A stretch of DNA of 64,000 nucleotides. It comes from JANNVK01 sp031430435. Lineage in GTDB: Bacteria; Acidobacteriota; Blastocatellia; Pyrinomonadales; Pyrinomonadaceae. The DNA lies in contig JANPBM010000099.1 in NCBI GenBank assembly GCA_031430435.1, positions 19,777-83,776 on the forward strand, written 5' to 3'. The notes below the pieces were generated by a model. It searched no databases, was not told where the DNA came from, and saw only the letters and a program-made list of their open reading frames with translations. A program made the translations under genes and the position numbers. Below are positions 1 through 8,752 of the stretch, piece after piece; position 1 is the first letter of the stretch, and each line of letters begins with the position of its first letter.

Positions 1-2
1 TT

Positions 3-347
3 CAAATTCCAACCCCTAAAGGACCCGCAACCGGAGCCGTTGGTCCAATGGCTTTTCCGTCAACGGGTACAGTTTTTTGTGATGGAAGTTTACCGGGCGG
101 AGATTTAACAAAATCCGATATCCAAGGTTTATGTATGTTTGCCGAAGTCGGCGGCGGATTAATTGCAGGGGCTTCCGGCACATCGCTGTTTGTCGGACTC
201 AATCCGTTACTGTTACCAACCTTGAGTATTCCCGGAGTTTCGCAACTCTTCATTAATTCGGCTAGAGGAATGATTTTGATGGCTGGAGCAAATGTCGGTA
301 TTCAAGCTCAAATAGGAGCGTCGGTTTCTTTGGGTTATCTTAATTAA
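3..347 (+). CDS. C-terminal part of an unknown protein (5' end outside window)
   Basis: The frame is open from the left edge (first full codon at base 3) to a TAA at 345-347, so this is the last 114 residues of a longer protein. The peptide is rich in Gly, Ala, Ser and Pro with alternating hydrophobic residues. That would suit a beta-rich or glycine-rich tail, but I do not recognise a family. An internal ATG at base 48 could make the gene look complete, but coding continues upstream of it in frame. A hairpin with a T-run follows about 50 bases downstream, so transcription probably ends there. The next gene is a ferritin-like protein on the same strand; no functional link is shown. Confidence 0.55.
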   Translation, partial: QIPTPKGPATGAVGPMAFPSTGTVFCDGSLPGGDLTKSDIQGLCMFAEVGGGLIAGASGTSLFVGLNPLLLPTLSIPGVSQLFINSARGMILMAGANVGIQAQIGASVSLGYLN

Positions 348-396
348 AAGTATCAGCCGCCAACAAAGACGAAAAAGTTGTTTATGGTTCAACGCA

Positions 397-427
397 AAAG
401 GATGAGGTTTCGGCTTCGTCCTTTTTT
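397..427 (+). terminator. Rho-independent terminator
   Basis: An 8-9 bp stem (GGATGAGG arm against CTTCGTCC, with a G-T pair) is closed by a TTTCGG-type loop and followed by a run of six T. It lies downstream of the partial gene ending at 347. An almost identical hairpin follows the next gene at 1668. Confidence 0.7.
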
Positions 428-579
428 GTTTCTTGATTGTGCGGGTCAAATGGCTTAAACTGGTTTCACGCCTCAACCGAGGTGCGTATTTCCCTATCCG
501 ATCGGTCAGCAACTTTGACCAAAACTACCCTAAAAGTGGAACCTGAAAACCACTATAAAAAACATATCTGCCCAAAAAT

Positions 580-1641
580 ATGAAAATGACAAATATTTCG
601 CGGTTAGAAATAACTAACCCGAATCAGTGGACAAAAGACGAGCTTTACACCAATTTACAAGCAGCGGTTGATGTCGAACTTTGGACAATTCCGCTTTATT
701 TAACGGCGCTTTATTCAATTCAAAATCTGAATTCCGGCAATCAGCAAAATTATCCGGTTGCCGCAAAGTTAATTGAAAGCGTTGTGATTGAAGAAATGCT
801 GCATCTGCAATTAGCAAGCAATGTTTGCAACGCTTTAGGTTATTCCCCGCAAATGAACTTCCCTGTTTACGACGCGGCAGAAGGAATTCCTTTTTTGAAA
901 GTAACCGTTCCGCCGCAGTATCAAGGCTACCAAGTACAGTTAGGCGGTTTAGACTTAAATCAACTGAAATTATTTTGTGTAATCGAACTGCCGGAACCGC
1001 AAACAACGCCTGATTGGGAAACCCAAACTAAATATAATTCAATCGGCGAATTGTATCAGGCACTTGAAATTGCCGTTACAAATCTGTGGTCAAGTTTATA
1101 TGTCGGCGATGCGGATAACATCAAACAACAGGCAAATTTTACCGATTATTTGGCGAAATTTAAACAAGGCGACGGTTTCAGTCAGATTGTAAATACTTTG
1201 GATACGGCTTTGGGCGCGATGCAGGCAATCGTCGGGCAAGGCGAAGGAAATCCGAGCGGAAACGAAATTCCCGATCCGGATCAACCGCCTGCCGAACCAG
1301 CCGATCCGAGCGGTTACGACCCAAGCGATTACGATCCGAGCGACAGCCATTACGTTAAATTCAACACGATTTTTAACGACATCGTTGCCGGTGCAAATGT
1401 TCCGCCCGTTTATCCGCTTATCCCAAATCCCGATAAACAACAACTTGCCGAACAAGCTAATGCAATGATTCAACTCAAACAAAGTTACGAGAGTTTTTTG
1501 CAACAGTTGGAAAGCGGTTTTAATACGCCGCAGGCTAATAATCAGATGCCGGGTTCATTTTATTCGAATATGTTCAATCTGCAAAATATGATTACAACCG
1601 TTTGGCAAACAGGCGCCGTTCCGAGTTTTCCGACTCAATAG
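580..1641 (+). CDS. Ferritin-like domain protein (VioB/RebD-type ferritin-like family)
   Basis: 353 residues. The first ~90 residues carry the hallmarks of the ferritin-like family related to the N-terminal domain of VioB: an Ala-Val-Asp-Val-Glu helix followed by TIPLYL (Glu33), then VVIEEMLHLQLASN (Glu71, Glu72, His75). These residues are expected to bind a di-metal centre. A later low-complexity linker rich in Pro, Asp and Ser (about residues 225-260, with repeated DPS units) leads into a second helical part. Known relatives occur in indolocarbazole/violacein-type pathways and as stand-alone proteins of unknown role. No such pathway is visible here, so the substrate is unknown. The start at 580 has no clear ribosome site, and the Met two codons later is equally possible. 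It is followed by a strong terminator at 1668. Confidence 0.8.
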   Translation: MKMTNISRLEITNPNQWTKDELYTNLQAAVDVELWTIPLYLTALYSIQNLNSGNQQNYPVAAKLIESVVIEEMLHLQLASNVCNALGYSPQMNFPVYDAAEGIPFLKVTVPPQYQGYQVQLGGLDLNQLKLFCVIELPEPQTTPDWETQTKYNSIGELYQALEIAVTNLWSSLYVGDADNIKQQANFTDYLAKFKQGDGFSQIVNTLDTALGAMQAIVGQGEGNPSGNEIPDPDQPPAEPADPSGYDPSDYDPSDSHYVKFNTIFNDIVAGANVPPVYPLIPNPDKQQLAEQANAMIQLKQSYESFLQQLESGFNTPQANNQMPGSFYSNMFNLQNMITTVWQTGAVPSFPTQ

Positions 1642-1667
1642 CGTGTCGATTCCGGATTGAATCGGTG

Positions 1668-1695
1668 AGGATGAAGTTTCGGCTTCATCCTTTTT
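1668..1695 (+). terminator. Rho-independent terminator after the ferritin-like gene
   Basis: A perfect 8-bp stem GGATGAAG/CTTCATCC with a small TTTCGG loop is followed by five T. It starts 27 bases after the stop codon at 1641. Confidence 0.8.
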
Positions 1696-1800
1696 CCGTT
1701 TTCGGTTAAGATTATTTATAAAATATGTCGGCGCAACGCAGAAAATCGACTTTGGAATCGGTCGTTGCAATTCCGGTTTTACTCGGATAATTACTAAATT

Positions 1801-2346
1801 ATGGCAATCGTCAACATTCCCGATAAAAATTTAACGCTTCGCGGGACAACTGAAATTACGGATTATTTGTCGAAAATCGGTATCGATTACGAACGTTGGC
1901 AAGCAACTCGCGCAGTTTCGTCGGATGCTTCGGAAACTGAAATTTTGGCGGCGTATGCGACCGAAATCGAACGGCTCAAAGCAAGCGGCGGTTATTCGAC
2001 GGCGGACGTTGTCAATCTTGCGCCGACCACGCCGAATCTTGAAATAATGCTCGACAAATTTAACCGCGAACATTGGCACGACGAAGACGAAGTTCGCTTT
2101 ATCGTCAACGGACACGGGCTTTTTCATATCGCGCCAAATAATGCGGACGTTATTTCAATCGAAATGGAAGCGGGCGATTTAATCAGGGTTCCGCGCGGGA
2201 CGCTTCATTGGTTTAATCTTTGCAATGATAAAACCGTGCGGGCAATTCGCCTCTTTGAAGACGTTTCCGGCTGGACACCACATTACACGAAAAGTGAAAT
2301 CGACGCGAAATATCAGCCGCTTTGTTTCAGCGAAACGGTTGATTGA
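1801..2346 (+). CDS. mtnD: Acireductone dioxygenase (cupin, ARD family)
   Basis: 181 residues, the usual length for the family. The cupin metal ligands are visible: HWHDEDEVRF gives His91, His93 and Glu97, and LHWF gives His136, in the HxHxxxE...H arrangement of acireductone dioxygenases. The strings DLIRVPRGTLHWF and RLFEDVSGW are typical too. The enzyme oxidises acireductone in methionine salvage. With Fe it yields the methionine precursor, with Ni an off-pathway product; the metal cannot be told from sequence. No other methionine-salvage gene is nearby, so it stands alone between terminators and the convergent uppS. The ATG is 160 bases after the previous gene, without a clear Shine-Dalgarno site. 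Confidence 0.9.
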   Translation: MAIVNIPDKNLTLRGTTEITDYLSKIGIDYERWQATRAVSSDASETEILAAYATEIERLKASGGYSTADVVNLAPTTPNLEIMLDKFNREHWHDEDEVRFIVNGHGLFHIAPNNADVISIEMEAGDLIRVPRGTLHWFNLCNDKTVRAIRLFEDVSGWTPHYTKSEIDAKYQPLCFSETVD

Positions 2347-2362
2347 TTGATTTTCGGCGTTC

Positions 2363-3154
2363 TTACTGCCGACCTCCCGCTGATTCCACGTCGCCGAATC
2401 GGCGTTCGCGTTTTTGAAATTCGATAATCGATTCGAATATTTGCGGTCGTCTGAAATCGGGGAAAAGTGTTTCGGTAACATAAATTTCGCTGTATGCGAT
2501 TTGCCACAGCAAAAAGTTGGAAATTCGCATCTCGCCGCTGGTTCTGATAAGTAAATCGACTTCGGGCAAGTTGTGTGTGTAAAGGTTTTGTTCTATTTCA
2601 AGCTCGGTTAAATCATCGACTTTCCCGCCGTTTTTCAACAACTTTTCAACGGCGCTTTTCGCTGCTTCGATAATCTCCGCGCGTCCGCCGTAATTTAACG
2701 CAATGCTCAGAACCGTGCCGGTGTTGAAAGCAGTTTTTTCTTCGGCTTTGGCAATTTCACGCCGAACTGTTTCGCTCAAACCTTTGATGTTTCCGATGGC
2801 TTGAAACTTGATGTTTTGGCGATGAAGTTCGGTAACTTCTTTTTTCAGAAAATGCACCAACATTTCAAATAACGCTCCGACTTCATCTTCGGGACGCTTC
2901 CAATTTTCGGTCGAAAAAGCGTAAAGCGTAACGGCTTTCAAGCCTAATCTGGCAGACGTATCGACAATCGAACGCACGCTTTCGACACCTGCCCGATGCC
3001 CGAAAATTCGCGGCTGACGGCGTTGTTTCGCCCATCGACCGTTGCCGTCCATAATGATTGCGACGTGGTGCGGCAAACGCGAAAAATCGACCGCCGCCAG
3101 CAATTTTGCCTCGTCGGAATTCGGTTTAATAATTTCGGTAAAGTTTGACAACAC
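2363..3154 (-). CDS. uppS: Isoprenyl (undecaprenyl) diphosphate synthase
   Basis: Cis-prenyltransferase that builds the C55 lipid carrier for peptidoglycan and polysaccharide export. The catalytic motif AIIMDGNGRWA is present (Asp36 with the start used here), as is GHRAGVE; the C-terminal RTSGEMRISNFLLWQ and AYSEIY motifs bind diphosphate and form the dimer. The frame is open to an ATG at 3250, which would add 32 residues rich in Cys/Tyr that family members lack. I therefore prefer GTG at 3154 or the adjacent TTG; no Shine-Dalgarno site decides between them. It is convergent with the dioxygenase gene (16 bases apart) and divergent from the kinase-like gene. Confidence 0.92.
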   Translation of the reverse strand: MLSNFTEIIKPNSDEAKLLAAVDFSRLPHHVAIIMDGNGRWAKQRRQPRIFGHRAGVESVRSIVDTSARLGLKAVTLYAFSTENWKRPEDEVGALFEMLVHFLKKEVTELHRQNIKFQAIGNIKGLSETVRREIAKAEEKTAFNTGTVLSIALNYGGRAEIIEAAKSAVEKLLKNGGKVDDLTELEIEQNLYTHNLPEVDLLIRTSGEMRISNFLLWQIAYSEIYVTETLFPDFRRPQIFESIIEFQKRERRFGDVESAGGRQ

Positions 3155-3420
3155 AATAAGTTTGAAGGCTGTTTCGATAATTGTAGCCGAATGACGGCAG
3201 GTTAGGCAATAACTCTTTTGGAAATTACATATTTTTTGAAATGTCCGCATAATTGCGTTAAAAACCTTTTAATTCATCGTTCGTCTTTTAAAATTTCACA
3301 TTATCCGGCGGAGTTTTAACGCCGACATTTCTGTTCTTGCGCCGAACCTTCTTCAAAAATATGACGTTTTGTGTTACAACTGTTTGCAAGGTTTGTTAAT
3401 CAAATCGTTTTTAAAAGTGT

Positions 3421-5085
3421 ATGTCAGAATTTATCGGAAAAGTATTGGCGGACAAATATCGGGTTGAATCGGTGATGCGGGAAAGCGGCATGGGAACTAT
3501 TTTTCGCGGCTCGCATTTGTTGATGGATAAACCTGTGGCGATTAAAATTTTGTCGCCCGCGTTGGCGGTTGACGACAACATCGTGCAACGTTTTTCGGTT
3601 GAAGCCCGCACGGTTTCGCGTTTGACGCACCCGAATGTTTTGAATATTACCGATTACGGCACGGATAAAAACAACGTGGTTTTTATCGTTATGGAATACG
3701 CGGAAGGCGAAACGCTCAGACACGCGATTGCCGAAGACGGTAAATTTTCGCTCGAACGCGCCGGCAATATCATCAATCAAATCGCTTCCGCGCTTTCAAC
3801 CGCGCATTCGCAAGGCATCATTCATCGTAATTTAAATAGCGAAAATGTTTTGCTGACCAAAACGCCGACCGAAAAAGATATTGTTAAAATTTTAGATTTC
3901 GGCACCGTGCGAATTGACGAAAGCGATATTTCCGACCGCAAACCCGAATATCTTTCGCCCGAACAATGCAGCGAATCTTCTGAGGCAGACGAACGTTCCG
4001 ATATTTATTCGCTCGGCGTGATTTTATATGAAATGTTGGCTGGCGAAGTTCCGTTCGTTGCCGATTCGCCGACCGACATAATGCTCAAGCACGTCCAAGA
4101 ACCGCCGCCGCCGATTCTGTCCGTGCGAAACGATTTACCGACCGAAGTTGAAAATATCGTCCAACGCGCATTGTCAAAACAACCTGTTCAGCGGTTTCAA
4201 TCCGCGACCGATTTATCTGATGCGTTAAAACGAATCGGCGCAAATAATTTTCACGAAGTTGAACAAGAAACGGTTGTTAATCCCAAAATCGAAGAAATTC
4301 CGCCGCCGCAAATTGTCGCCAAACCTTTTCCGCAACCGCAAAATAATCTGTGGAAAACCGCGTTTATCGTGCTTGCCGGAATTTGCGCGTTGGGTGCGGG
4401 ATTGGTTTTTATGACCAACGGCAAACGCACGAATCCGGAATTGCAAACCGATGTTAATGCCATTCCGCTCCAACCTTTGAATCCCGCGACAGGTTCGACC
4501 GAACAGGATTTGGCAAACTATAATTCCGCAACCGGACAATACGGAGCGAACGGGACGAATATGCAAGGAGTTCAAGTTATCGGCACTGATGCAGGTAGCG
4601 GCGATTGGGGAAGAGGCGGACGACCGCCTGCGGGAGCGCCTGTTGGCGGAGTTCCGTATCCTGTTGTTCCGCAATCGGGAGTTACGCAACAAACCTATCA
4701 GGCAAACGGAATGCCGACCGTTGACGCAAACAGTCAATTTACAACGGATTATGAACTGCGAGCGGTAAATGCGAATACAAATGCTAAAGTCATCAAAAAC
4801 GCAAATGTAAACGTCAAAGCAAATGCAAATATTCAGATTAAACCGAATGCAAATGCAAACGTTAAAACGCCGCCGCCGACTGCAAACACAACCATTACAA
4901 ATACAGTTCCGCCGACACCGGATTCGACAAAACCGACAAAACCTTTAAAGGGAAAACAACCGCCGATTAAGGTAATTCTGCCGCCGGAAAAACCTGTCGA
5001 AGCGCCGCCAAAGGAAACAAAGCCGGAGAAACCGCCGACTTCAATCAAAACAACGCCGAGCGGCAAACAGAGCGATTCCGAATAA
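3421..5085 (+). CDS. PknB-type Ser/Thr kinase homologue, probable pseudokinase, membrane anchored
   Basis: 554 residues: kinase fold (about 10-275), one membrane helix (about 322-342) and a long outer tail rich in Pro, Asn, Ala and Lys with repeated NAN units (about 440-554). VAIK Lys42, C-helix Glu61, DFG Asp159 and the YLSPEQ region are kept. The catalytic loop reads HRNLNSEN instead of HRDLKPEN, so the catalytic base Asp is Asn137 (AAT at 3829-3831) and the following Lys is also lost. The glycine loop is poor (RESGMGTIF). Phosphotransfer is therefore unlikely or much reduced; ATP or Mg binding may remain because Lys42, Asn142 and Asp159 are present. A rhodanese gene follows after 21 bases. 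A scaffold or sensor role is my inference. Confidence 0.88.
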   Translation: MSEFIGKVLADKYRVESVMRESGMGTIFRGSHLLMDKPVAIKILSPALAVDDNIVQRFSVEARTVSRLTHPNVLNITDYGTDKNNVVFIVMEYAEGETLRHAIAEDGKFSLERAGNIINQIASALSTAHSQGIIHRNLNSENVLLTKTPTEKDIVKILDFGTVRIDESDISDRKPEYLSPEQCSESSEADERSDIYSLGVILYEMLAGEVPFVADSPTDIMLKHVQEPPPPILSVRNDLPTEVENIVQRALSKQPVQRFQSATDLSDALKRIGANNFHEVEQETVVNPKIEEIPPPQIVAKPFPQPQNNLWKTAFIVLAGICALGAGLVFMTNGKRTNPELQTDVNAIPLQPLNPATGSTEQDLANYNSATGQYGANGTNMQGVQVIGTDAGSGDWGRGGRPPAGAPVGGVPYPVVPQSGVTQQTYQANGMPTVDANSQFTTDYELRAVNANTNAKVIKNANVNVKANANIQIKPNANANVKTPPPTANTTITNTVPPTPDSTKPTKPLKGKQPPIKVILPPEKPVEAPPKETKPEKPPTSIKTTPSGKQSDSE

Positions 5086-5106
5086 TCCGAAAATTGAAAT
5101 AACGAT

Positions 5107-5427
5107 ATGAATTCAATCACAGCAACCGAACTGAAACAACGACTCGACAACGGCGACGACATTCAAATTATTGATGTCCGCGAACAAAACGAATTTGATT
5201 TTTGTCGAATTCCGAACACAACTTTGATTCCGCTCGGACAAGTCTCGGCTCGAATGAGCGAAATCGACTCGAATCGAACAACCGTAGTGCATTGCAAAAT
5301 GGGCGGACGAAGCGCGAAAGCGATTGAAAATCTGCAAGCCGCAGGTTTTACGGGCGAACTGATAAACCTGCAAGGCGGAATTACGGCGTGGTCAAATGAA
5401 GTTGATTCAAGCGTACCGAAATATTAA
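5107..5427 (+). CDS. Single-domain rhodanese (sulfurtransferase)
   Basis: 106 residues, one rhodanese domain. The active loop CKMGGRSAKA places the persulfide-forming Cys at residue 63; IIDVREQNEFDFCRIP and LQGGITAW are the other conserved strings. It resembles the rhodanese domain fused to MoeB/ThiF-like enzymes or the free PspE/GlpE-like proteins, which carry sulfur for cofactor or tRNA thiolation. It starts 21 bases after the kinase-like gene and is in line with argB downstream, so the three may be co-transcribed. A palindromic element separates it from argB. Confidence 0.88.
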   Translation: MNSITATELKQRLDNGDDIQIIDVREQNEFDFCRIPNTTLIPLGQVSARMSEIDSNRTTVVHCKMGGRSAKAIENLQAAGFTGELINLQGGITAWSNEVDSSVPKY

Positions 5428-5433
5428 ATTTCA

Positions 5434-5501
5434 GCCGCAGAATTACCGGAGTAAGACGAGCTGAAAAAGTTTTTCTCGGCATTCTTCGCTGATTCTGCGG
5501 C
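5434..5501. repeat. Palindromic intergenic element (GCCGCAGAAT...ATTCTGCGGC)
   Basis: Perfect 10-bp inverted ends at 5434-5443 and 5492-5501 enclose a partly self-complementary centre. The element fills the gap between the rhodanese stop codon and the argB start and ends 13 bases before it. It belongs to the general type of small dispersed palindromes (the CGCAGAAT sort) seen between genes in many bacteria. It may have displaced the normal argB leader. Confidence 0.6.
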
Positions 5502-5514
5502 AAATAAAAGTAAT

Positions 5515-6405
5515 ATTAACACACAAAAACTCGAACTTTTACGCGAAGCTCTTCCCTATATTCAACGATTTAAGGGCAAAACTTTTGTCGTCAAATTTTC
5601 GGGCAAAGTTACCGAAAACAAAGAGAACCTTGCTTCGTTGGCAGAAGAATTGGCATTGATTCATCAGGTCGGAATCAAACTTTGCGTAATTCACGGCGGC
5701 GGCAAACAGCTTTCCGAACTCGCGCGAAAACTCGGTGTTGTCCAAACCGTAATCGACGGTCGGCGCGTTACGGACGATGACACGCTCGAACTTGCAAAAA
5801 TGATTTTTGCGGGCAAAATCAACATCGAAATTCTCGCGGCTTTGCGTCAACGCGGGACAGCGGCGGTCGGACTTTCGGGCATTGACGGCGATGTGATTTC
5901 GGCAGTCAAACGTCCGCCGAAAGAGGTTTTTAATCGTGAAACAGGCGAGACGAAAACCGTCGATTTCGGCAATGTCGGCGATGTTGTCAAAATTAACGAA
6001 AAGTTGCTGAGTTTGCTTTTGGACGCGGATTATTTGCCGGTTATTTCATCGCTCGGAGCAAATTCCGCCGGTCAAATTTTCAACATCAACGCCGATACGG
6101 TTGCCGCCGAAATTGCCATAAAATTGAAAGCGGAAAAGTTGGTTTTACTCTCGGACATAAACGGTATTTATCTTGATCCGAACGATGAAACGACCAAACT
6201 TTCGCGTGTCAACCTCAGCCAAGCCGAAGAAATGATTGCAAACGGAACGGCAACCGGCGGAATGATTCCGAAACTGCAAAACCTCGTTTCATTGCTTAAC
6301 CAAGGCGTAAAATCTGCTCACATTATCAGCGGAAATGAACGAAATGCTCTGCTTGCCGAAGTTTTTACGGACGAAGGAACAGGCACGATGATAAGTAAAG
6401 AGTGA
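5515..6405 (+). CDS. argB: Acetylglutamate kinase, probable ATT start
   Basis: Phosphorylates N-acetylglutamate in arginine synthesis. FVVKFSGKV near the N terminus, CVIHGGGKQL, NINADTVAAEIA and the C-terminal GGMIPKL are the family's nucleotide- and substrate-binding segments. From 5515 the protein has 296 residues, a normal length. Odd: between the in-frame TAA at 5452 and the TTG at 5638 there is no ATG, GTG or TTG, yet coding similarity clearly begins near 5520 (INTQKLELLREALPYIQRF). ATT at 5515 followed by AAC ACA CAA sits where an ATG would be expected. CTG at 5461, 9 bases after GGAG, is the alternative but lies inside the palindromic element. Starting at 5638 would delete the first nucleotide-binding strand. 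Confidence 0.85.
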   Translation: MNTQKLELLREALPYIQRFKGKTFVVKFSGKVTENKENLASLAEELALIHQVGIKLCVIHGGGKQLSELARKLGVVQTVIDGRRVTDDDTLELAKMIFAGKINIEILAALRQRGTAAVGLSGIDGDVISAVKRPPKEVFNRETGETKTVDFGNVGDVVKINEKLLSLLLDADYLPVISSLGANSAGQIFNINADTVAAEIAIKLKAEKLVLLSDINGIYLDPNDETTKLSRVNLSQAEEMIANGTATGGMIPKLQNLVSLLNQGVKSAHIISGNERNALLAEVFTDEGTGTMISKE

Positions 6406-6440
6406 GGATTCGAGATAATTTTCACGCCGCCGAACAAATA

Positions 6441-6478
6441 AAAAGAAACTGCAAAACTCTCTGCAATTTCTTTTTTTT
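6441..6478. terminator. Bidirectional terminator between argB and the PEGA/TPR gene
   Basis: An arm AAAGAAACTGCA pairs with TGCAATTTCTTT (one G-T pair) and is flanked by A and T runs, so it can end transcription from both convergent genes. Confidence 0.75.
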
Positions 6479-6490
6479 CTGCCGACTGCT

Positions 6491-7396
6491 TTACTGTTCC
6501 GCCTGTTTTTTTGCTTGCACAATATAAGAACGATAGGTCGGAACGTCGTTACTTGCAGGGAAAAGTTTAATAAATTCTTCGTAAACGGCGATTGCTTCCT
6601 TGAATTTATTCATTTTCTCGAAAATACTGCCGAGAATTTCATAAAATGTCGGCTCACTTCCCGAAAGTTGTGAAATCGCCAGTTTCATTTCGTCGGCGGC
6701 AAGCTGATAAGTTTCAATTTCAAGGTCGAAATCGCCGTTGCTTTTATAACGTTCGGCTTTTTCTTTGTAAAGCAATGCCAAACCTGTGTGAGCTTCGGGT
6801 TGGAAAGTTTTTCCTTCTTTGATTGCGCGTTTGAATGAGGCGATTGCTTTCGCTTCTTGGTCGTCATTTTTGTAAATTCTGCCTTCAACCGCCGATGCTT
6901 CCGCATAAACCGGACGCAATTTGCGGGCGTTCGCAATCGCTTTCAACGCACCTTCGGCATCTTCCAAACTGCTTAAAACTCTCGCCATTCCGACAAAGGC
7001 TTCGGCGTATTTCGGACGAAGTTTGATTGCTTTTTCGTAAAGTTCGACGGCTTTTTCTTTATCGGTTTCGGCTTCGGCTTTTTGGAAAGCAAGTTCGGCT
7101 TCATCGGTTGTTTTAACGAGAGGAATTTTTACTTCGCCGGTTTGCGCGGCAGTCAGGGTTTGCGAAATTTCTTTGAAACCGTTCGCCCGCAGACGCAGTT
7201 TACGCACGCCCGAAGCAACCGGTTTAATACTTAATTTTCCGTTTGCATCGGTTATTCCGCGTTTTACGTCGTCAATCCAAACTATTGCGTTCGGCTGAGT
7301 TACAACCGTTATCGAACGATATGTCGCGGCTTTTTGGGCAAAAACTGAAAGTGCGAAACTTGTAATTAAAATCGAGTAAATAATTATTTTTTTCAT
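6491..7396 (-). CDS. Exported PEGA-domain and TPR protein
   Basis: 301 residues. The N terminus is a signal peptide (KK, hydrophobic core, SVFAQ cleavage region near residue 20). Residues about 28-75 form a PEGA-like beta domain (VTQPNAIVWIDD, then GFKEISQTL), usually extracytoplasmic and linked to the cell wall. From about residue 100 to the end there are at least five tetratricopeptide-type helical pairs (AVELYEKAIKLRPKYAEAF is one). Such proteins act as periplasmic scaffolds; the partner is unknown. It is transcribed away from the antiporter, converges on argB and ends in a shared terminator. Confidence 0.8.
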   Translation of the reverse strand: MKKIIIYSILITSFALSVFAQKAATYRSITVVTQPNAIVWIDDVKRGITDANGKLSIKPVASGVRKLRLRANGFKEISQTLTAAQTGEVKIPLVKTTDEAELAFQKAEAETDKEKAVELYEKAIKLRPKYAEAFVGMARVLSSLEDAEGALKAIANARKLRPVYAEASAVEGRIYKNDDQEAKAIASFKRAIKEGKTFQPEAHTGLALLYKEKAERYKSNGDFDLEIETYQLAADEMKLAISQLSGSEPTFYEILGSIFEKMNKFKEAIAVYEEFIKLFPASNDVPTYRSYIVQAKKQAEQ

Positions 7397-7486
7397 AAAT
7401 TTAACCTCACGCTTTTTGATGAAAGATTCAAGTTAATCGGTTGCAAAACTAATCGTAAAAATTGACGAATTGCTTATCGCATCATT

Positions 7487-8734
7487 TTATCCCAAGTTTG
7501 AAAGTTTTTCTTTCGGCAAAATTCCACCCGCGTCATCATCGTCAATTTTACTGTGAAATGCGTCTTCGTTTGAAAATGCAAGTTTGATAAACGGCGGAGC
7601 GATTAAGGTTGTGGCGATTGCCATAAACAAAACCGCCGCGAAAAACGGCGAACTGATAACACCCAAACTCAAACCGATTTGAGCAACCACAATTCCGACT
7701 TCGCCGCGCGGAACCATTCCAACGCCAATCTGCGCCGATCTTCGCCAGCCAACACCGTAGGAACCGATTCCGCAACCTATAAGTTTTGTGATTACCGCAA
7801 AAAACGTCAAAATAATTGCCAGCCACACCGTCGAAATTTCTTTGAAAACTTGTAAATCAAGCTGCATTCCGATATTTACAAGGAAAAACGGTACGAGAAA
7901 TTCCATCACACCGCTTGTTTGTTTGTGCATCGAAGAATTATTTTCGCTTGCCTCAGCCAACGCCATTCCCGCCAAAAAGGCGCCTATAATCGCCGCCACG
8001 CCGATAAACGCCGCGAGATACGAAAGTCCCAAACACAGCACTAAACCCGCGATATAAAGCGGTTCGCCAACTTTCAAACGCTCGATTTTCGGAGCAATTT
8101 TCGTAATCAGTTTCGCTCCGATTGTCGCCACGAATATCGTAAAAATGATCGATAATCCGGAAGTTTTTATCAGTTCAAAATAATCAACACTGCCTTTGCT
8201 CAAACTTGACACAACCGACAAAATCAACAAACCCAAAATGTCGTCAATCACCGCCGCGCCAAGAATTATTCTCGCCGTCGGTGCGTCTAATAAACCCAGA
8301 TTCGACAAAACTCGCGCCGTAATTCCGACCGACGTGGCGACCAACGCCGCACCGACGAACATTGCTTCAATCCTTGACCCGTTCCATGCGTACGCAATCG
8401 CATAACCTGCAATAAACGGAACAATTACGCCGGCAACCGCGACCACAAAAGCACGTTTGCCAACCCGTAAAATGGCACTCGGTTTTGTTTCTAATCCGAC
8501 CGTAAACAGTAAAAAAATAACGCCGATTTCCGCCAAAGTTGAAATTATTTCGTTCGGTTTGACTAACGCCAAAACACTCGGACCAATCAAAATTCCGGCT
8601 AAAATTTCACCGACTACGGCAGGTTGATTCAAACGCTCGAAAATTTCCGCCAAAAGTTTGGCAAATATCAGCATTATCACCAAACTTAATAAAATTTCCG
8701 GCGTATTTCCGACCGATGCAAGCAATATTGTCAT
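7487..8734 (-). CDS. CPA2-family cation:proton antiporter
   Basis: 415 residues, almost wholly hydrophobic with about 11-12 predicted membrane helices, starting with ILLSLVIMLIFAKLLAEIFERL. Conserved features of the monovalent cation:proton antiporter-2 (KefB/NapA-like) family include NQPAVVGEILAGILIGPS, FLLFTVGLE, GAAVIDDILGLLIL (with the ion-binding Asp pair), GAFLAGMALAE and MVPRGEVGIVVAQIG. It lacks the TrkA-N domain of KefB/KefC, so it is the short exchanger form. The ion (Na+ or K+) cannot be told. It follows the broken aspartic protease by 18 bases on the same strand. Confidence 0.9.
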   Translation of the reverse strand: MTILLASVGNTPEILLSLVIMLIFAKLLAEIFERLNQPAVVGEILAGILIGPSVLALVKPNEIISTLAEIGVIFLLFTVGLETKPSAILRVGKRAFVVAVAGVIVPFIAGYAIAYAWNGSRIEAMFVGAALVATSVGITARVLSNLGLLDAPTARIILGAAVIDDILGLLILSVVSSLSKGSVDYFELIKTSGLSIIFTIFVATIGAKLITKIAPKIERLKVGEPLYIAGLVLCLGLSYLAAFIGVAAIIGAFLAGMALAEASENNSSMHKQTSGVMEFLVPFFLVNIGMQLDLQVFKEISTVWLAIILTFFAVITKLIGCGIGSYGVGWRRSAQIGVGMVPRGEVGIVVAQIGLSLGVISSPFFAAVLFMAIATTLIAPPFIKLAFSNEDAFHSKIDDDDAGGILPKEKLSNLG

Positions 8735-8752
8735 AAAAATCCGGTTAATTAT

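Noticed and set aside
5461..5463. CTG as the argB start
   Set aside because: GGAG is well placed, but it lies inside the palindromic element and would add 18 residues unlike the family; kept only as an alternative to ATT.
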